Shown piece after piece: positions 7,016 to 15,112 of a stretch of DNA of 31,510 bases. The notes under the pieces are model-generated. The model did no database searches and had not been told where the DNA came from. It was given only the letters and a program-made list of their open reading frames with translations. Source of the stretch: JBHGXV01 sp041920505 (GTDB lineage Bacteria > Bacillota > Bacilli > Brevibacillales > Brevibacillaceae); assembly GCA_041920505.1 (NCBI GenBank), contig JBHGXV010000032.1:1-31510 (forward strand), in the 5' to 3' direction. The number at the start of each line of letters is the position of its first letter. Position 1 is the first letter of the stretch. The position numbers and the translations under genes were made by a program.

Positions 7016-8176
7016 ATGCGATACTTGACAGCAGGGGAATCCCATGGTCCGCAATTGACCGCGATTATCGAGGGACTACCGAGCAATGTGCCGATGGCCG
7101 CCGAAGCGATCAATGAACAGTTGGCCCGGCGGCAAAAAGGATACGGCCGTGGCCGGCGGATGCAGATCGAGAAAGACCAGGTGACGATTCTTTCCGGCGT
7201 CCGTCACGGGTTGACGACGGGAGCGCCGATTACCTTGGTGGTGGAAAACAATGACTGGACGCACTGGCGGACGATCATGAGCGCCGAGCCAGTGGAAGAC
7301 GGCGAGGAAAAGCGCAGGGTATCCCGGCCGCGCCCCGGCCACGCCGACCTGAACGGGGCGATCAAGTACAACCAGCGCGACATGCGCAACATCCTGGAAC
7401 GCTCCAGCGCGCGGGAGACGACGATGCGCGTGGCGGTGGGCGCTGTTGCCAGACAGTTGCTTGACGCCTTCGGCATTCGCGTCGCCGGTCACGTCCTGCA
7501 GATCGGAAACGTGAAAGCGCCGCGTGTGGATGTGCCGCTCGACGAGTTGATCGAGCGTTCGGAAGCGTCGCCCGTCCGCTGTCTGGACAAGGTGGCCGAG
7601 GCACAAATGATGGCGGCGATCGACAAGGCCAAGGAAGAAGGCGATTCGCTCGGCGGCATCGTCGAGGTGATCGTCGAAGGCGTGCCGATCGGCCTTGGCA
7701 GCCACGTGCAGTGGGACCGCAAACTGGACGGGCGGCTGGCGCAGGCGATCATGAGCATCCAGGCGTTCAAGGGCGTGGAAATCGGCATTGGCTTCGAGGC
7801 GGCAGGACTGCCCGGTTCGCAGGTGCACGATGAGATCGCCTGGCGGGAGGGCGTGGGCTACTACCGCAAGACCAACCGCGCCGGCGGACTGGAAGGCGGG
7901 ATGACCAACGGGATGCCGATCGTCGTGCGCGGCGTGATGAAGCCGATCCCCACCTTGTACAAGCCGCTGATGAGCGTCGACATTGACACGAAGGAACCGT
8001 TTGCGGCCAGCATCGAGCGCTCCGACAGTTGCGCGGTGCCCGCAGCCAGCGTCGTCGCCGAAGCGGTGGTGGCCTGGGAAATCGCCCGGGCGATGTGCGA
8101 AACCTTCCACTCCGACACGCTTGAGCAAATGATCAAAAATGTCCGCCAATACCGGGAATACGCGGAGGGGTTCTGA
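7016..8176 (+). CDS. aroC: Chorismate synthase
   Basis: Chorismate synthase removes phosphate from 5-enolpyruvylshikimate-3-phosphate to give chorismate, using reduced FMN. The gene is called aroF in B. subtilis. The 386-residue protein has the signature segments GESHGPQL near residue 8, RQKGYGRGRRM, SRPRPGHADLNGAIKY, NILERSSARETTMRVAVGAVA, and RRSD-like IERSDSCAVPAASVVAEA near the C-terminus. AGGAGG precedes the ATG at 7016. It overlaps aroB by one base, indicating translational coupling. Its product feeds the trp, tyr/phe and mqnA branches, all of which are encoded in this window. Confidence 0.97.
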   Translation: MRYLTAGESHGPQLTAIIEGLPSNVPMAAEAINEQLARRQKGYGRGRRMQIEKDQVTILSGVRHGLTTGAPITLVVENNDWTHWRTIMSAEPVEDGEEKRRVSRPRPGHADLNGAIKYNQRDMRNILERSSARETTMRVAVGAVARQLLDAFGIRVAGHVLQIGNVKAPRVDVPLDELIERSEASPVRCLDKVAEAQMMAAIDKAKEEGDSLGGIVEVIVEGVPIGLGSHVQWDRKLDGRLAQAIMSIQAFKGVEIGIGFEAAGLPGSQVHDEIAWREGVGYYRKTNRAGGLEGGMTNGMPIVVRGVMKPIPTLYKPLMSVDIDTKEPFAASIERSDSCAVPAASVVAEAVVAWEIARAMCETFHSDTLEQMIKNVRQYREYAEGF

Positions 8177-9282
8177 TGGGTACGCGTACGCTTACCGTCG
8201 ACTTGGGCGAACGTTCGTACCCGATCCACATCGGTCACGGCTTGCTTGCGCAGGTGGCGGACGTGCTGCGGGAGCGCGGTGTCAGCGCTTCCAGCAAGCT
8301 GTTGATCGTGACGGACGAAAACGTGGCCCGACTGTACCTGAAACCGTTGCGCGAGACGTTGGCCGCAGGAGGTTATTCACTCGCCGAGGCGGTCGTGCCT
8401 GCGGGCGAACAGGCAAAGTGCCTGGCTGTTTATGAACAGGTGATGACGGCGGCGATCGAAGCCGGACTCGACCGCAAATCGGTCGTTCTGGCGCTTGGCG
8501 GCGGCGTGGTGGGCGATCTGGCGGGGTTTGTCGCCGCCACCTTCATGCGCGGCATTCCGTTTGTGCAATTGCCGACCACCCTGCTGGCGCACGACAGTTC
8601 CGTTGGCGGCAAGGTGGCGATCAACCACCCCCTGGGGAAAAATCTGATCGGCGCGTTTCACCAGCCGCTGGCGGTGGTGTACGACACCGCCACGCTTAGC
8701 TCCCTGCCGCCGCGCGAGGTGGCTGCCGGGTTTGCCGAAGTGGTAAAGCACGCGCTGATCGCGGACGAAGCGTTCGTCGCGTGGCTGGAGCGGCACAGTG
8801 AGGCGCTCAACCGGCTGGAGCCCGACCTTGTGGCGGAGGCGATCGAGCGGGGTTGCGCGGTGAAAGTGCGGATCGTCTCGGCTGACGAGACGGAACAGGG
8901 TCTGCGGGCGCTCTTGAACTTGGGACACACATTTGGTCACGCCTTTGAAGCGCTTTGCGACTATAGCGAACTGAACCACGGCGAGGCGATTGCCATCGGC
9001 ATGGGATTGGCCGCCGTCCTGTCGGAGCGGATGGGACTGGCGCCAGAGGGAACGGCGGAGCGGACGAAGCGGCTGTTGCAGGCGTTTCGCCTGTCGACCG
9101 CCTGGCCGAAACCGTTTCGGCCTGAAGACGTCCTGACCGTGATGCGCCGCGACAAAAAGGGAGTGGCCGGACGACTGGTGCTGGTGCTCCCGCGGGCGAT
9201 CGGCAAAGCAGAGATAGTGAAACAGATTGACGAACACCTGATTTTGCAGGTGATGAAAGACGCACGGGAGGAACGGTTGTAA
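8176..9282 (+). CDS. aroB: 3-dehydroquinate synthase
   Basis: AroB cyclises DAHP to 3-dehydroquinate using NAD and a divalent metal. The 368-residue protein has the NAD-binding GGGVVGDLAGFVAATFMRGI, the PTTLLAHDSSVGGKVAINHPLGKN block, FAEVVKHALI, LLNLGHTFGHAFE with metal-binding histidines, and NHGEAIAIGM with a further metal ligand. The start ATG shares its A with the aroC stop (TGATG), and aroH follows with the same one-base overlap. Length and motifs are complete. Confidence 0.97.
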   Translation: MGTRTLTVDLGERSYPIHIGHGLLAQVADVLRERGVSASSKLLIVTDENVARLYLKPLRETLAAGGYSLAEAVVPAGEQAKCLAVYEQVMTAAIEAGLDRKSVVLALGGGVVGDLAGFVAATFMRGIPFVQLPTTLLAHDSSVGGKVAINHPLGKNLIGAFHQPLAVVYDTATLSSLPPREVAAGFAEVVKHALIADEAFVAWLERHSEALNRLEPDLVAEAIERGCAVKVRIVSADETEQGLRALLNLGHTFGHAFEALCDYSELNHGEAIAIGMGLAAVLSERMGLAPEGTAERTKRLLQAFRLSTAWPKPFRPEDVLTVMRRDKKGVAGRLVLVLPRAIGKAEIVKQIDEHLILQVMKDAREERL

Positions 9283-9650
9283 TGGCAGTACGCGGGATTA
9301 GGGGAGCGATCACCGTCGCCTGCAACGAGGCGGATGCGATTGTCTCGGCGACACGGGAGTTGCTTGCGGAAATGGTGGCACAAAACGGCGTTGATCCGGA
9401 GGAGATCGCCAGTGTGCTCTTGACCGCTACCGAAGATCTGGACGCCGCCTTTCCGGCGAAAGCGGCCCGCTCGTTTGCCGGCTGGGAGTACGTCCCCTTG
9501 ATGTGCGCGCGGGAGATTCCCGTGCCGGGAAGCCTGCCTCGCTGCATTCGCGTGTTGATGCATGTAAACACGGACAAGTCGCCGCGCGAGATCCGGCACG
9601 TGTTTTTGCGCGAGGCGGCCACACTGCGGCCGGATTTGGCGAAATCGTAG
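9282..9650 (+). CDS. aroH: Chorismate mutase, AroH class
   Basis: This is a monofunctional AroH-type chorismate mutase (trimeric alpha/beta barrel fold), 122 residues, converting chorismate to prephenate for phenylalanine and tyrosine. Compared with the B. subtilis enzyme the alignment needs no gaps through residue 110: Arg7, Arg63, Cys75, Glu78 and Arg90 are all present (RGIRG, AARSF, CARE, CIRV). Position 108, a tyrosine in B. subtilis, is phenylalanine here (RHVFLR). It overlaps aroB by one base and ends exactly at the trp promoter -35, so readthrough into trpE is possible, as in the B. subtilis supraoperon. Confidence 0.95.
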   Translation: MAVRGIRGAITVACNEADAIVSATRELLAEMVAQNGVDPEEIASVLLTATEDLDAAFPAKAARSFAGWEYVPLMCAREIPVPGSLPRCIRVLMHVNTDKSPREIRHVFLREAATLRPDLAKS

Positions 9651-9679
9651 TTGACAACACGAGTGTCGTGCGATAAAGT
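9651..9679 (+). promoter_or_regulatory. trp operon promoter (sigma-A type)
   Basis: TTGACA (9651-9656), a 17-nt spacer and TAAAGT (9674-9679). The -35 begins at the base after the aroH stop codon. Transcription would start near 9686, giving a leader of about 220 nt before trpE. Confidence 0.75.
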
Positions 9680-9733
9680 GAAAAACAAGTTGAGACTGTT
9701 TTGAAGAGAGTAGCGAGTTTGACAGCACAGAAT

Positions 9734-9750
9734 GGGCGGCCTGGCCGCCC
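9734..9750 (+). promoter_or_regulatory. 5' stem-loop of the trp leader
   Basis: GGGCGGC (9734-9740) pairs perfectly with GCCGCCC (9744-9750) around CTG. It lies just before the GAG repeat array. In B. subtilis a 5' stem-loop near the start of the trp leader assists TRAP binding; the same role here is inferred. Confidence 0.6.
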
Positions 9751-9756
9751 GATTAC

Positions 9757-9799
9757 GAGCTGAGCAGAGAAGAGCAAGGTTGAGGAGAGAAGAGCGGAG
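9757..9799 (+). promoter_or_regulatory. TRAP-binding site: GAG triplets every 5 nt
   Basis: GAG occurs at 9757, 9762, 9767, 9772, 9782, 9787, 9792 and 9797, with AGG in the ninth slot at 9777. This is a strict 5-nt period with two-base spacers. It is the hallmark of RNA bound by the ring-shaped trp RNA-binding attenuation protein. Further GAG/TAG triplets at 9692, 9706, 9711 and 9715 precede the stem-loop with less regular spacing. When tryptophan is plentiful TRAP should bind here and prevent the downstream anti-terminator. The protein's gene (mtrB) is not in this window. Confidence 0.82.
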
Positions 9800-9831
9800 A
9801 TTCGGTTTATAGCCTATTCAGCCTATGAATC
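9799..9831 (+). promoter_or_regulatory. Candidate anti-terminator of the trp leader
   Basis: GATTC (9799-9803) can pair with GAATC (9827-9831), and ATAG (9809-9812) with CTAT (9823-9826). The 3' arm uses bases of the terminator's 5' arm, so the two structures exclude each other. The 5' end overlaps the last GAG triplet. Pairing is short and partly bulged, so the exact shape is uncertain. Confidence 0.5.
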
Positions 9832-9854
9832 CAGGACTCTTCCTGGATTTTTTT
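9828..9854 (+). terminator. trp leader attenuator terminator
   Basis: AATCCAGGA (9828-9836) pairs perfectly with TCCTGGATT (9841-9849) around CTCT, followed by a run of T to 9854. It lies between the promoter and trpE, about 50 nt before the trpE start. Confidence 0.88.
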
Positions 9855-9904
9855 GCTTTTTCCTCCTTTTCCCTCTTCCGCTCCCGAAGAGGTGATGAGT
9901 CCAC

Positions 9905-11446
9905 ATGTTTTCTCCCGCACTGACAGACGTCCTGTCCCTGTCCTCCGATTACTCCATGATCCCTGTCCGCTTGACGCTTCTGGCCGATCAGGAAACACCG
10001 ATCCGGCTGTACCAGAAGTTCCGCAGCAACCCGTCGTTTCTGCTGGAAAGCGTCGAAGGCGGCACACGCTGGGCGCGGTATTCGTTTATCGGCCTGCGCC
10101 CGTTTCTTTCGATTGAGGCAAAAGGCGAACGGATTGCGATTAGCCGCCGCGACGGCGCGAGCGAGACGCGCACCGGCAACCCGATTCTCGTCCTGCGCGA
10201 ACTTTTGCACGCGTACCGCAGCCCGCAATTGCCGGGCTTTCCCCGCCTGACCGGGGGCGCTGTCGGCTTTTTCGGCTACAACACGCTGCACTATTTCGAA
10301 CAATTGCCGCCGCACCGCCGTGAAAGCCTGGACGTGCCCGACATGCGTTTTTTGTTCATCGATGAACTGATCGCGTTTGATCACCTGAAGCAGGAGATTC
10401 AACTGATCGTCAACCTGGCGGTGGAGCCGGGCGACAGCGAGGAGATGATCGCGGCAAAATACGCCGACGTCTGTGAACGGCTGCATCAATTGGCGGCGCA
10501 GGCGACCGCAGACGTGCCTGCGGCAAATCCAACGCCACGGTACAGCGCGGATACGGCTTCTGCCCGTTCGCTTCCGGTACGGGCGAACATGGAGCGGGAC
10601 GCGTACGAGCGCATGGTGGAACGGGCGAAAGAGTACATCGCCGCCGGAGACATTTTCCAGGTGGTCTTGTCGCAGCGGTTTACGGTGGACACCAGCGTTG
10701 ATCCGTTCTGCGCCTACCGCGTGTTGCGGACGCTCAATCCGTCCCCGTACATGTACTACCTGCAATACGAGGGCGAGACCATCGTCGGCACGTCTCCGGA
10801 GTTGTTGGTGCGCGTCGAGGAGGGCAAGGTGGAGACCCGGCCGATCGCCGGGACGCGACGAAGGGGCGAGACGGCCCAGGAGGACGCGGCGCTGGCCGAG
10901 GAACTCTTGGCCGATCCGAAAGAGCGGGCCGAGCACTTCATGCTGCTCGACCTTGGGCGAAACGACGTCGGGCGCGTCTCTCGGTACGGCTCGGTGCAAG
11001 TGGAAGAACAGATGGTGATCGAACACTTCTCGCACGTGATGCACATGGTCTCCCACGTCAGCGGACAGTTGCGCGAAGGATTGGACCCGTTTGACGCGCT
11101 GTTGGCCGCGTTTCCGGCCGGAACGGTCTCCGGAGCGCCGAAGCTGCGGGCGATGGAGATCATCGCCGAACTGGAACCGGACGCGAGACACATCTACGCG
11201 GGCGCCATCGGCTACCTCAGCTTTACCGGCAATCTCGACACCTGCATCACCATCCGCACCTTGTTGTTTAAAGACGGGCAAGCCCACGTGCAGGCAGGAG
11301 GAGGCATCGTCGCCGATTCCGTTCCCGCCCATGAGTACCAGGAGTCGGTGAACAAGGCGGCGGCGATGATCCGCGCACTGGAAAAAGCGGAGCGGCTGTT
11401 TGCCGCAAACGACGCGAAAGAGGAGGAGAAGGCATGCTACCGGTAA
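9905..11446 (+). CDS. trpE: Anthranilate synthase component I
   Basis: TrpE makes anthranilate from chorismate with ammonia supplied by a glutamine amidotransferase subunit. The 513-residue protein has the N-terminal regulatory segment with the LLES motif (SFLLESVEGG), which in this family binds feedback tryptophan. Its C-terminal chorismate-binding domain shows ETRPIAGTRRRG, LLDLGRNDVGRVS, FPAGTVSGAPKLRAMEII, YAGAIGYLSFTGN and QAGGGIVADSVP. AGAGGTGA at 9887-9894 precedes the ATG. No trpG follows; as in Bacillus the amidotransferase (often shared with folate synthesis) is probably elsewhere. It overlaps trpD by 13 nt. Transcription is predicted to be controlled by the TRAP-type attenuator upstream. 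Confidence 0.97.
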   Translation: MFSPALTDVLSLSSDYSMIPVRLTLLADQETPIRLYQKFRSNPSFLLESVEGGTRWARYSFIGLRPFLSIEAKGERIAISRRDGASETRTGNPILVLRELLHAYRSPQLPGFPRLTGGAVGFFGYNTLHYFEQLPPHRRESLDVPDMRFLFIDELIAFDHLKQEIQLIVNLAVEPGDSEEMIAAKYADVCERLHQLAAQATADVPAANPTPRYSADTASARSLPVRANMERDAYERMVERAKEYIAAGDIFQVVLSQRFTVDTSVDPFCAYRVLRTLNPSPYMYYLQYEGETIVGTSPELLVRVEEGKVETRPIAGTRRRGETAQEDAALAEELLADPKERAEHFMLLDLGRNDVGRVSRYGSVQVEEQMVIEHFSHVMHMVSHVSGQLREGLDPFDALLAAFPAGTVSGAPKLRAMEIIAELEPDARHIYAGAIGYLSFTGNLDTCITIRTLLFKDGQAHVQAGGGIVADSVPAHEYQESVNKAAAMIRALEKAERLFAANDAKEEEKACYR

Positions 11447-12459
11447 TTCTGCAACAATTGATCCAGGGAAACCACCTTGACCGCATGACCGCCCGCCAGG
11501 CGATGGGCGCGATCATGGACGGTCTGGCCACTCCCGCGCAGATCGGCGCGTTTCTCGCCGCGCTTCGCCTGAAAGGGGAGCAGGCCGAGGAAATGATCGG
11601 TTTCGCGGAAGCGATGAGGGAACGGGCAGTTCGCGTGCCGTTGCCCACGGAAGGACTGGTCGACACCTGCGGAACGGGCGGTGACGGCAGCGACACGTTC
11701 AACATCTCGACGGCGGCGGCGATCGTGGCCGCAAGCGGCGGGGTGCGCATCGCCAAACACGGCAATCGCGCGGTCTCCAGCAAAAGCGGCAGCGCCGACG
11801 TGTTGGAAGCGCTGGGCGTGCCGATCACGTTGTCGCCGGCCGACGCCGCCGATTGTCTGCGTCTGACCAATCTGTGCTTCCTGTTCGCGCCGTTGTACCA
11901 CCAGGCGATGAAACACGCCGCCGGGCCGCGCAAGGAGCTGGCGATCCGCACCGTCTTCAACCTGCTCGGGCCGCTTACTAATCCGGCGGGGGCCAAGCGG
12001 CAGTTGCTCGGTGTCTACGATGCCGCGCTCTTGCCGACGATTGCCGAAGTGCTGCGCGAACTGGGCGTGGAGCGGGCACTGGTGGTGGCGGGTGAGGACG
12101 GGCTCGACGAATTGACCGTCACCGGAGCAAGCCGGGTGGCGGAATTGCGTGACGGCGAGATCCGCACCTATCAGGTGACACCGGAGTCGTTTGGCCTTGT
12201 TCGGCATCCACTGTCCGCGTTGCGCGGCGGGGACGCGTACACAAACGCGGCGATTATTCAGGACGTCTTTGCCGGCAAGCGCGGTGCCGCGCGGGACATT
12301 GTGCTGTTGAATGCGGGCGCGATCCTGTATCTCGCGGATATGGCCGCTTCGATCGGAGACGGGGTCATTCTCGCCGCCGAACTGATTGACCGGGGCGAGG
12401 TGGCCCGCAAGCTGGAGCAAATTCGCCGAGTCGCGGGAGGTTTGACCCATGCTAGCTAA
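11434..12459 (+). CDS. trpD: Anthranilate phosphoribosyltransferase
   Basis: TrpD joins anthranilate and PRPP to phosphoribosyl-anthranilate. The 341-residue protein has the glycine-rich PRPP loop DTCGTGGDGSDTFNIST, followed by the KHGNRAVSSKSGSADVLEALG block and FAPLYHQAMKHA, then RTVFNLLGPLTNPA. All are typical of the family. The ATG at 11434 lies inside trpE (13-nt overlap) with AGGAGGAG at 11421-11428, so translation is probably coupled. It overlaps trpC by 11 nt. Confidence 0.97.
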   Translation: MLPVILQQLIQGNHLDRMTARQAMGAIMDGLATPAQIGAFLAALRLKGEQAEEMIGFAEAMRERAVRVPLPTEGLVDTCGTGGDGSDTFNISTAAAIVAASGGVRIAKHGNRAVSSKSGSADVLEALGVPITLSPADAADCLRLTNLCFLFAPLYHQAMKHAAGPRKELAIRTVFNLLGPLTNPAGAKRQLLGVYDAALLPTIAEVLRELGVERALVVAGEDGLDELTVTGASRVAELRDGEIRTYQVTPESFGLVRHPLSALRGGDAYTNAAIIQDVFAGKRGAARDIVLLNAGAILYLADMAASIGDGVILAAELIDRGEVARKLEQIRRVAGGLTHAS

Positions 12460-13258
12460 GATCGTGGAGACCAAACGGGATGAAGTGGCGCAACTGAAAG
12501 CGTCGACGACGATGGCGGCGCTGTTGGACGCGGCGCGGCAGGCATCGCCCGCGCGCGGATTTCGCCGTGCCTTGCTGGAGAGCCCGCGTCCGGTCAGCGT
12601 GATTGCGGAAGTGAAGAAAGCCTCTCCGTCCAAAGGGGTGATTCGCCCCGCGTTTGACCCGCTGGCGATTGCCCAGGCGTACCGGCAGGCGGGGGCGGAG
12701 GCGATCTCCGTCCTGACTGACCGCACCTATTTTCAGGGCGACCTGTTGTACCTGCGCCAAGTGCGAAAATCGGTCGACCGTCCGCTGTTGCGCAAAGATT
12801 TCCTGATCGACGAGTGGCAAGTGGTGGAATCGCGCGCAGCCGGAGCGGATTGCATTCTGCTGATCGCGGCCATTCTGGAGGGAGAAGCGCTTCGCCATTT
12901 CTCCCAGGTGGCGCAGTCTCTCGGGATGGATGTGCTGATTGAGGTGCATGACGAAGCGGAACTGGAAAAAACCTTGACCCACACCACGCCGTCGCTGTTG
13001 GGCATCAACAACCGGGATTTGCGCACCTTTACCACCAGCCTGGCTGTGACCGAACGGCTGATGGGCCTGGTGCCGCCGGAAATTCCGGTGGTAAGCGAGA
13101 GCGGCATCTCCGCGCCGGCCGACATCGCTTTTGTCCGCTCCGTCGGCGCCCGCTCGGTGCTGGTCGGGGAGCACTTCATGCGCCAGGCGGACGTCGCCCG
13201 CGCCGTCCTGGAACTGGTCGGGGAACAGGTGCCAACTGCGCTGGGGGGCCAGCCATGA
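12449..13258 (+). CDS. trpC: Indole-3-glycerol-phosphate synthase
   Basis: TrpC closes the indole ring from 1-(o-carboxyphenylamino)-1-deoxyribulose-5-phosphate. The 269-residue TIM barrel has the catalytic lysine segment VIAEVKKASPSKG, then LRKDFLIDEWQV, ADCILLIAAIL, LIEVHDEAELE, LLGINNRDLRTF and VSESGIS, in the order seen in single-domain TrpC proteins. The ATG at 12449 follows GGGAGG inside the end of trpD. It overlaps trpF by 4 nt (ATGA). Confidence 0.97.
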   Translation: MLAKIVETKRDEVAQLKASTTMAALLDAARQASPARGFRRALLESPRPVSVIAEVKKASPSKGVIRPAFDPLAIAQAYRQAGAEAISVLTDRTYFQGDLLYLRQVRKSVDRPLLRKDFLIDEWQVVESRAAGADCILLIAAILEGEALRHFSQVAQSLGMDVLIEVHDEAELEKTLTHTTPSLLGINNRDLRTFTTSLAVTERLMGLVPPEIPVVSESGISAPADIAFVRSVGARSVLVGEHFMRQADVARAVLELVGEQVPTALGGQP

Positions 13259-13923
13259 CACGGGTAAAAATTTGCGGGATCAAAGACCAGGCAACGCTTC
13301 GGACGCTGGCGGAAATCGGCGCGGACTACGCCGGATTCGTTTTCGCCGACAGCAGGCGGCGCGTGACGCCACAGGAAGCGGGCGCGATCTTGCGCGCGGT
13401 GCCCGATCGGCCGCTTGCGGTCGGCGTGTTTGTCAATCCGTCGCTTGCGGAATTGCAGCAGACGCTGGAAGCGGCACCGCTGGATGTGATTCAGTTGCAC
13501 GGGAAGGAGTCGGCCGACTTTTGCGCCGAAGTAGCGGCACAGTTCGGCAAACCGGTGTGGAAAGCGGTGGCGGTCCAGGAAGACGGTGCCATGAAGAAAC
13601 GGCTGGCGGCGTATCGGCCGCACGTGGAGGCGTTTTTGTTTGACACGCACGATCCGCGTCAGGCGGGCGGCACAGGGAGACGCTTCGCCTGGTCGCTGAT
13701 TCCGCAACTGGCGGAGATGGCGGGCGACACGCCGTTTTTCATCGCCGGGGGGATTCACCCGGACAACGTGGGAGAGTTGCTGACCCACTATCGTCCCCCT
13801 GCCATCGACGTGTCCAGCGGAGTGGAGACGGACGGTGTCAAAGATCACGGGAAAATCAGAGACTTGATGAAAAGGGTGAGAGAACATGACCCAAACCATG
13901 CATCCGCAACAGGTCGTGCCTGA
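13255..13923 (+). CDS. trpF: Phosphoribosylanthranilate isomerase
   Basis: TrpF isomerises phosphoribosyl-anthranilate. The 222-residue TIM barrel begins VKICGIKDQAT, with the catalytic cysteine in the N-terminal strand. It carries YAGFVFADSRRRV, VGVFVNPS, IQLHGKES, FLFDTHD with the catalytic aspartate, and the phosphate-binding IAGGIHPDN and DVSSGVETDGVKD. The end of the protein (after about residue 210) runs 38 nt into trpB, longer than any other overlap in the operon. That tail looks like an extension beyond the conserved fold. Confidence 0.96.
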   Translation: MTRVKICGIKDQATLRTLAEIGADYAGFVFADSRRRVTPQEAGAILRAVPDRPLAVGVFVNPSLAELQQTLEAAPLDVIQLHGKESADFCAEVAAQFGKPVWKAVAVQEDGAMKKRLAAYRPHVEAFLFDTHDPRQAGGTGRRFAWSLIPQLAEMAGDTPFFIAGGIHPDNVGELLTHYRPPAIDVSSGVETDGVKDHGKIRDLMKRVREHDPNHASATGRA

Positions 13924-15112
13924 CGAAAAAGGGCGTTTTGGCCCGTTCGGCGGCAAATTCGTGCCGGAGACACTGATGAACGCTCTTTCAGAACTGGAAG
14001 AAGCGTTTGAAGAGGCCCGCAACGATCCCGCGTTTGTCGCCGAGTTGAACGACCTGTTGAAGCACTACGCGGGGCGTCCGACGCCGCTCTACCACGCCAA
14101 GCGGCTCAGCGACGAACTGGGCGGCGCTCAGATCTATCTCAAGCGGGAAGACTTGAACCACACGGGCGCGCACAAGCTGAACAACGCCTTGGGGCAGGGC
14201 TTGCTGGCCAAGCGGATGGGGAAACGCGCGATCATCGCCGAGACGGGAGCGGGCCAGCACGGCGTGGCCAGCGCGACGGTGGCGGCGAAACTGGGCCTGT
14301 CCTGCAAAGTGTTCATGGGCGAGGAAGACATCAAACGGCAAGAGTTGAACGTGTTTCGGATGAGGTTGCTTGGGGCGGAAGTGATTCCCGCCACTTCCGG
14401 CACACGCACCCTGAAAGACGCGACCAATGAAGCGATCCGCTATTGGGTCAGCCACGTCGAGGAGACGTTTTACGTCATCGGCTCTGTCGTCGGGCCCCAT
14501 CCGTATCCGTACATGGTGCGAGAATTCCAGAAAATCATCGGAGAGGAGACACGCCGCCAGATGCTGGAACAGGTGGGCCGCCTGCCGGACGAGATCGTTG
14601 CCTGTGTCGGGGGCGGCAGCAACGCGATGGGGATGTTTTACCCGTTCATCCAGGACGATGTTCGCCTGCGCGGCGTGGAAGCGGCCGGGCACGGTCTGGA
14701 CACTGACAAGCACGCCGCGACCCTGACATTGGGGCAGCCGGGCGTGATTCACGGGGCGCTCACCTATCTGTTGCAGGATGAACATGGGCAAGTGCAGGAG
14801 GCGCACTCCATTTCAGCCGGGCTTGACTATCCCGGCGTCGGGCCGGAGCACGCCTATCTGAAAGAAATCGGGCGCGTCACGTACACGGCCGTGACCGACG
14901 CGGAGGCGCTGGCGGCCTTGCAACTGCTCTGCCGCACGGAAGGCATCATCCCGGCGCTGGAGAGCGCCCACGCCGTGGCCGAAGCGATCAAGCGTGCGCC
15001 TGAGATGGGCAGGGACCAGATTCTCGTCATCTGCCTCTCCGGCCGAGGCGACAAGGACGTGGCGACGATCCAGGCGTCGCTTGCTCGGGAATCGGCAGGA
15101 GGTGACCGCTGA
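13886..15112 (+). CDS. trpB: Tryptophan synthase beta subunit
   Basis: TrpB condenses indole with serine using PLP. The 408-residue protein has GRFGPFGGKFVPETLM, the PLP lysine in LNHTGAHKLNNALGQ, the glutamate in AETGAGQHGVA, the phosphate-binding CVGGGSNAMGMF and the C-terminal LSGRGDKD. The start at 13886 (MTQTMHPQQ) follows AGGGTGAG (13873-13880). ATG 13898 is an alternative; both lie inside trpF. It is followed by trpA with a one-base overlap. It is the standard TrpB1 type, paired with trpA. Confidence 0.97.
   Translation: MTQTMHPQQVVPDEKGRFGPFGGKFVPETLMNALSELEEAFEEARNDPAFVAELNDLLKHYAGRPTPLYHAKRLSDELGGAQIYLKREDLNHTGAHKLNNALGQGLLAKRMGKRAIIAETGAGQHGVASATVAAKLGLSCKVFMGEEDIKRQELNVFRMRLLGAEVIPATSGTRTLKDATNEAIRYWVSHVEETFYVIGSVVGPHPYPYMVREFQKIIGEETRRQMLEQVGRLPDEIVACVGGGSNAMGMFYPFIQDDVRLRGVEAAGHGLDTDKHAATLTLGQPGVIHGALTYLLQDEHGQVQEAHSISAGLDYPGVGPEHAYLKEIGRVTYTAVTDAEALAALQLLCRTEGIIPALESAHAVAEAIKRAPEMGRDQILVICLSGRGDKDVATIQASLARESAGGDR

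Noticed and set aside
7076..9237. Long minus-strand open frames opposite aroC and aroB (and similar ones opposite trp and aro genes)
   Set aside because: They mirror high-GC coding sequence, have His/Arg-rich low-quality translations, no ribosome binding sites and no conserved motifs.
9719..9724. Second TTGACA in the trp leader as another promoter
   Set aside because: No -10-like hexamer at 16-18 nt; the region holds the GC-rich stem-loop.
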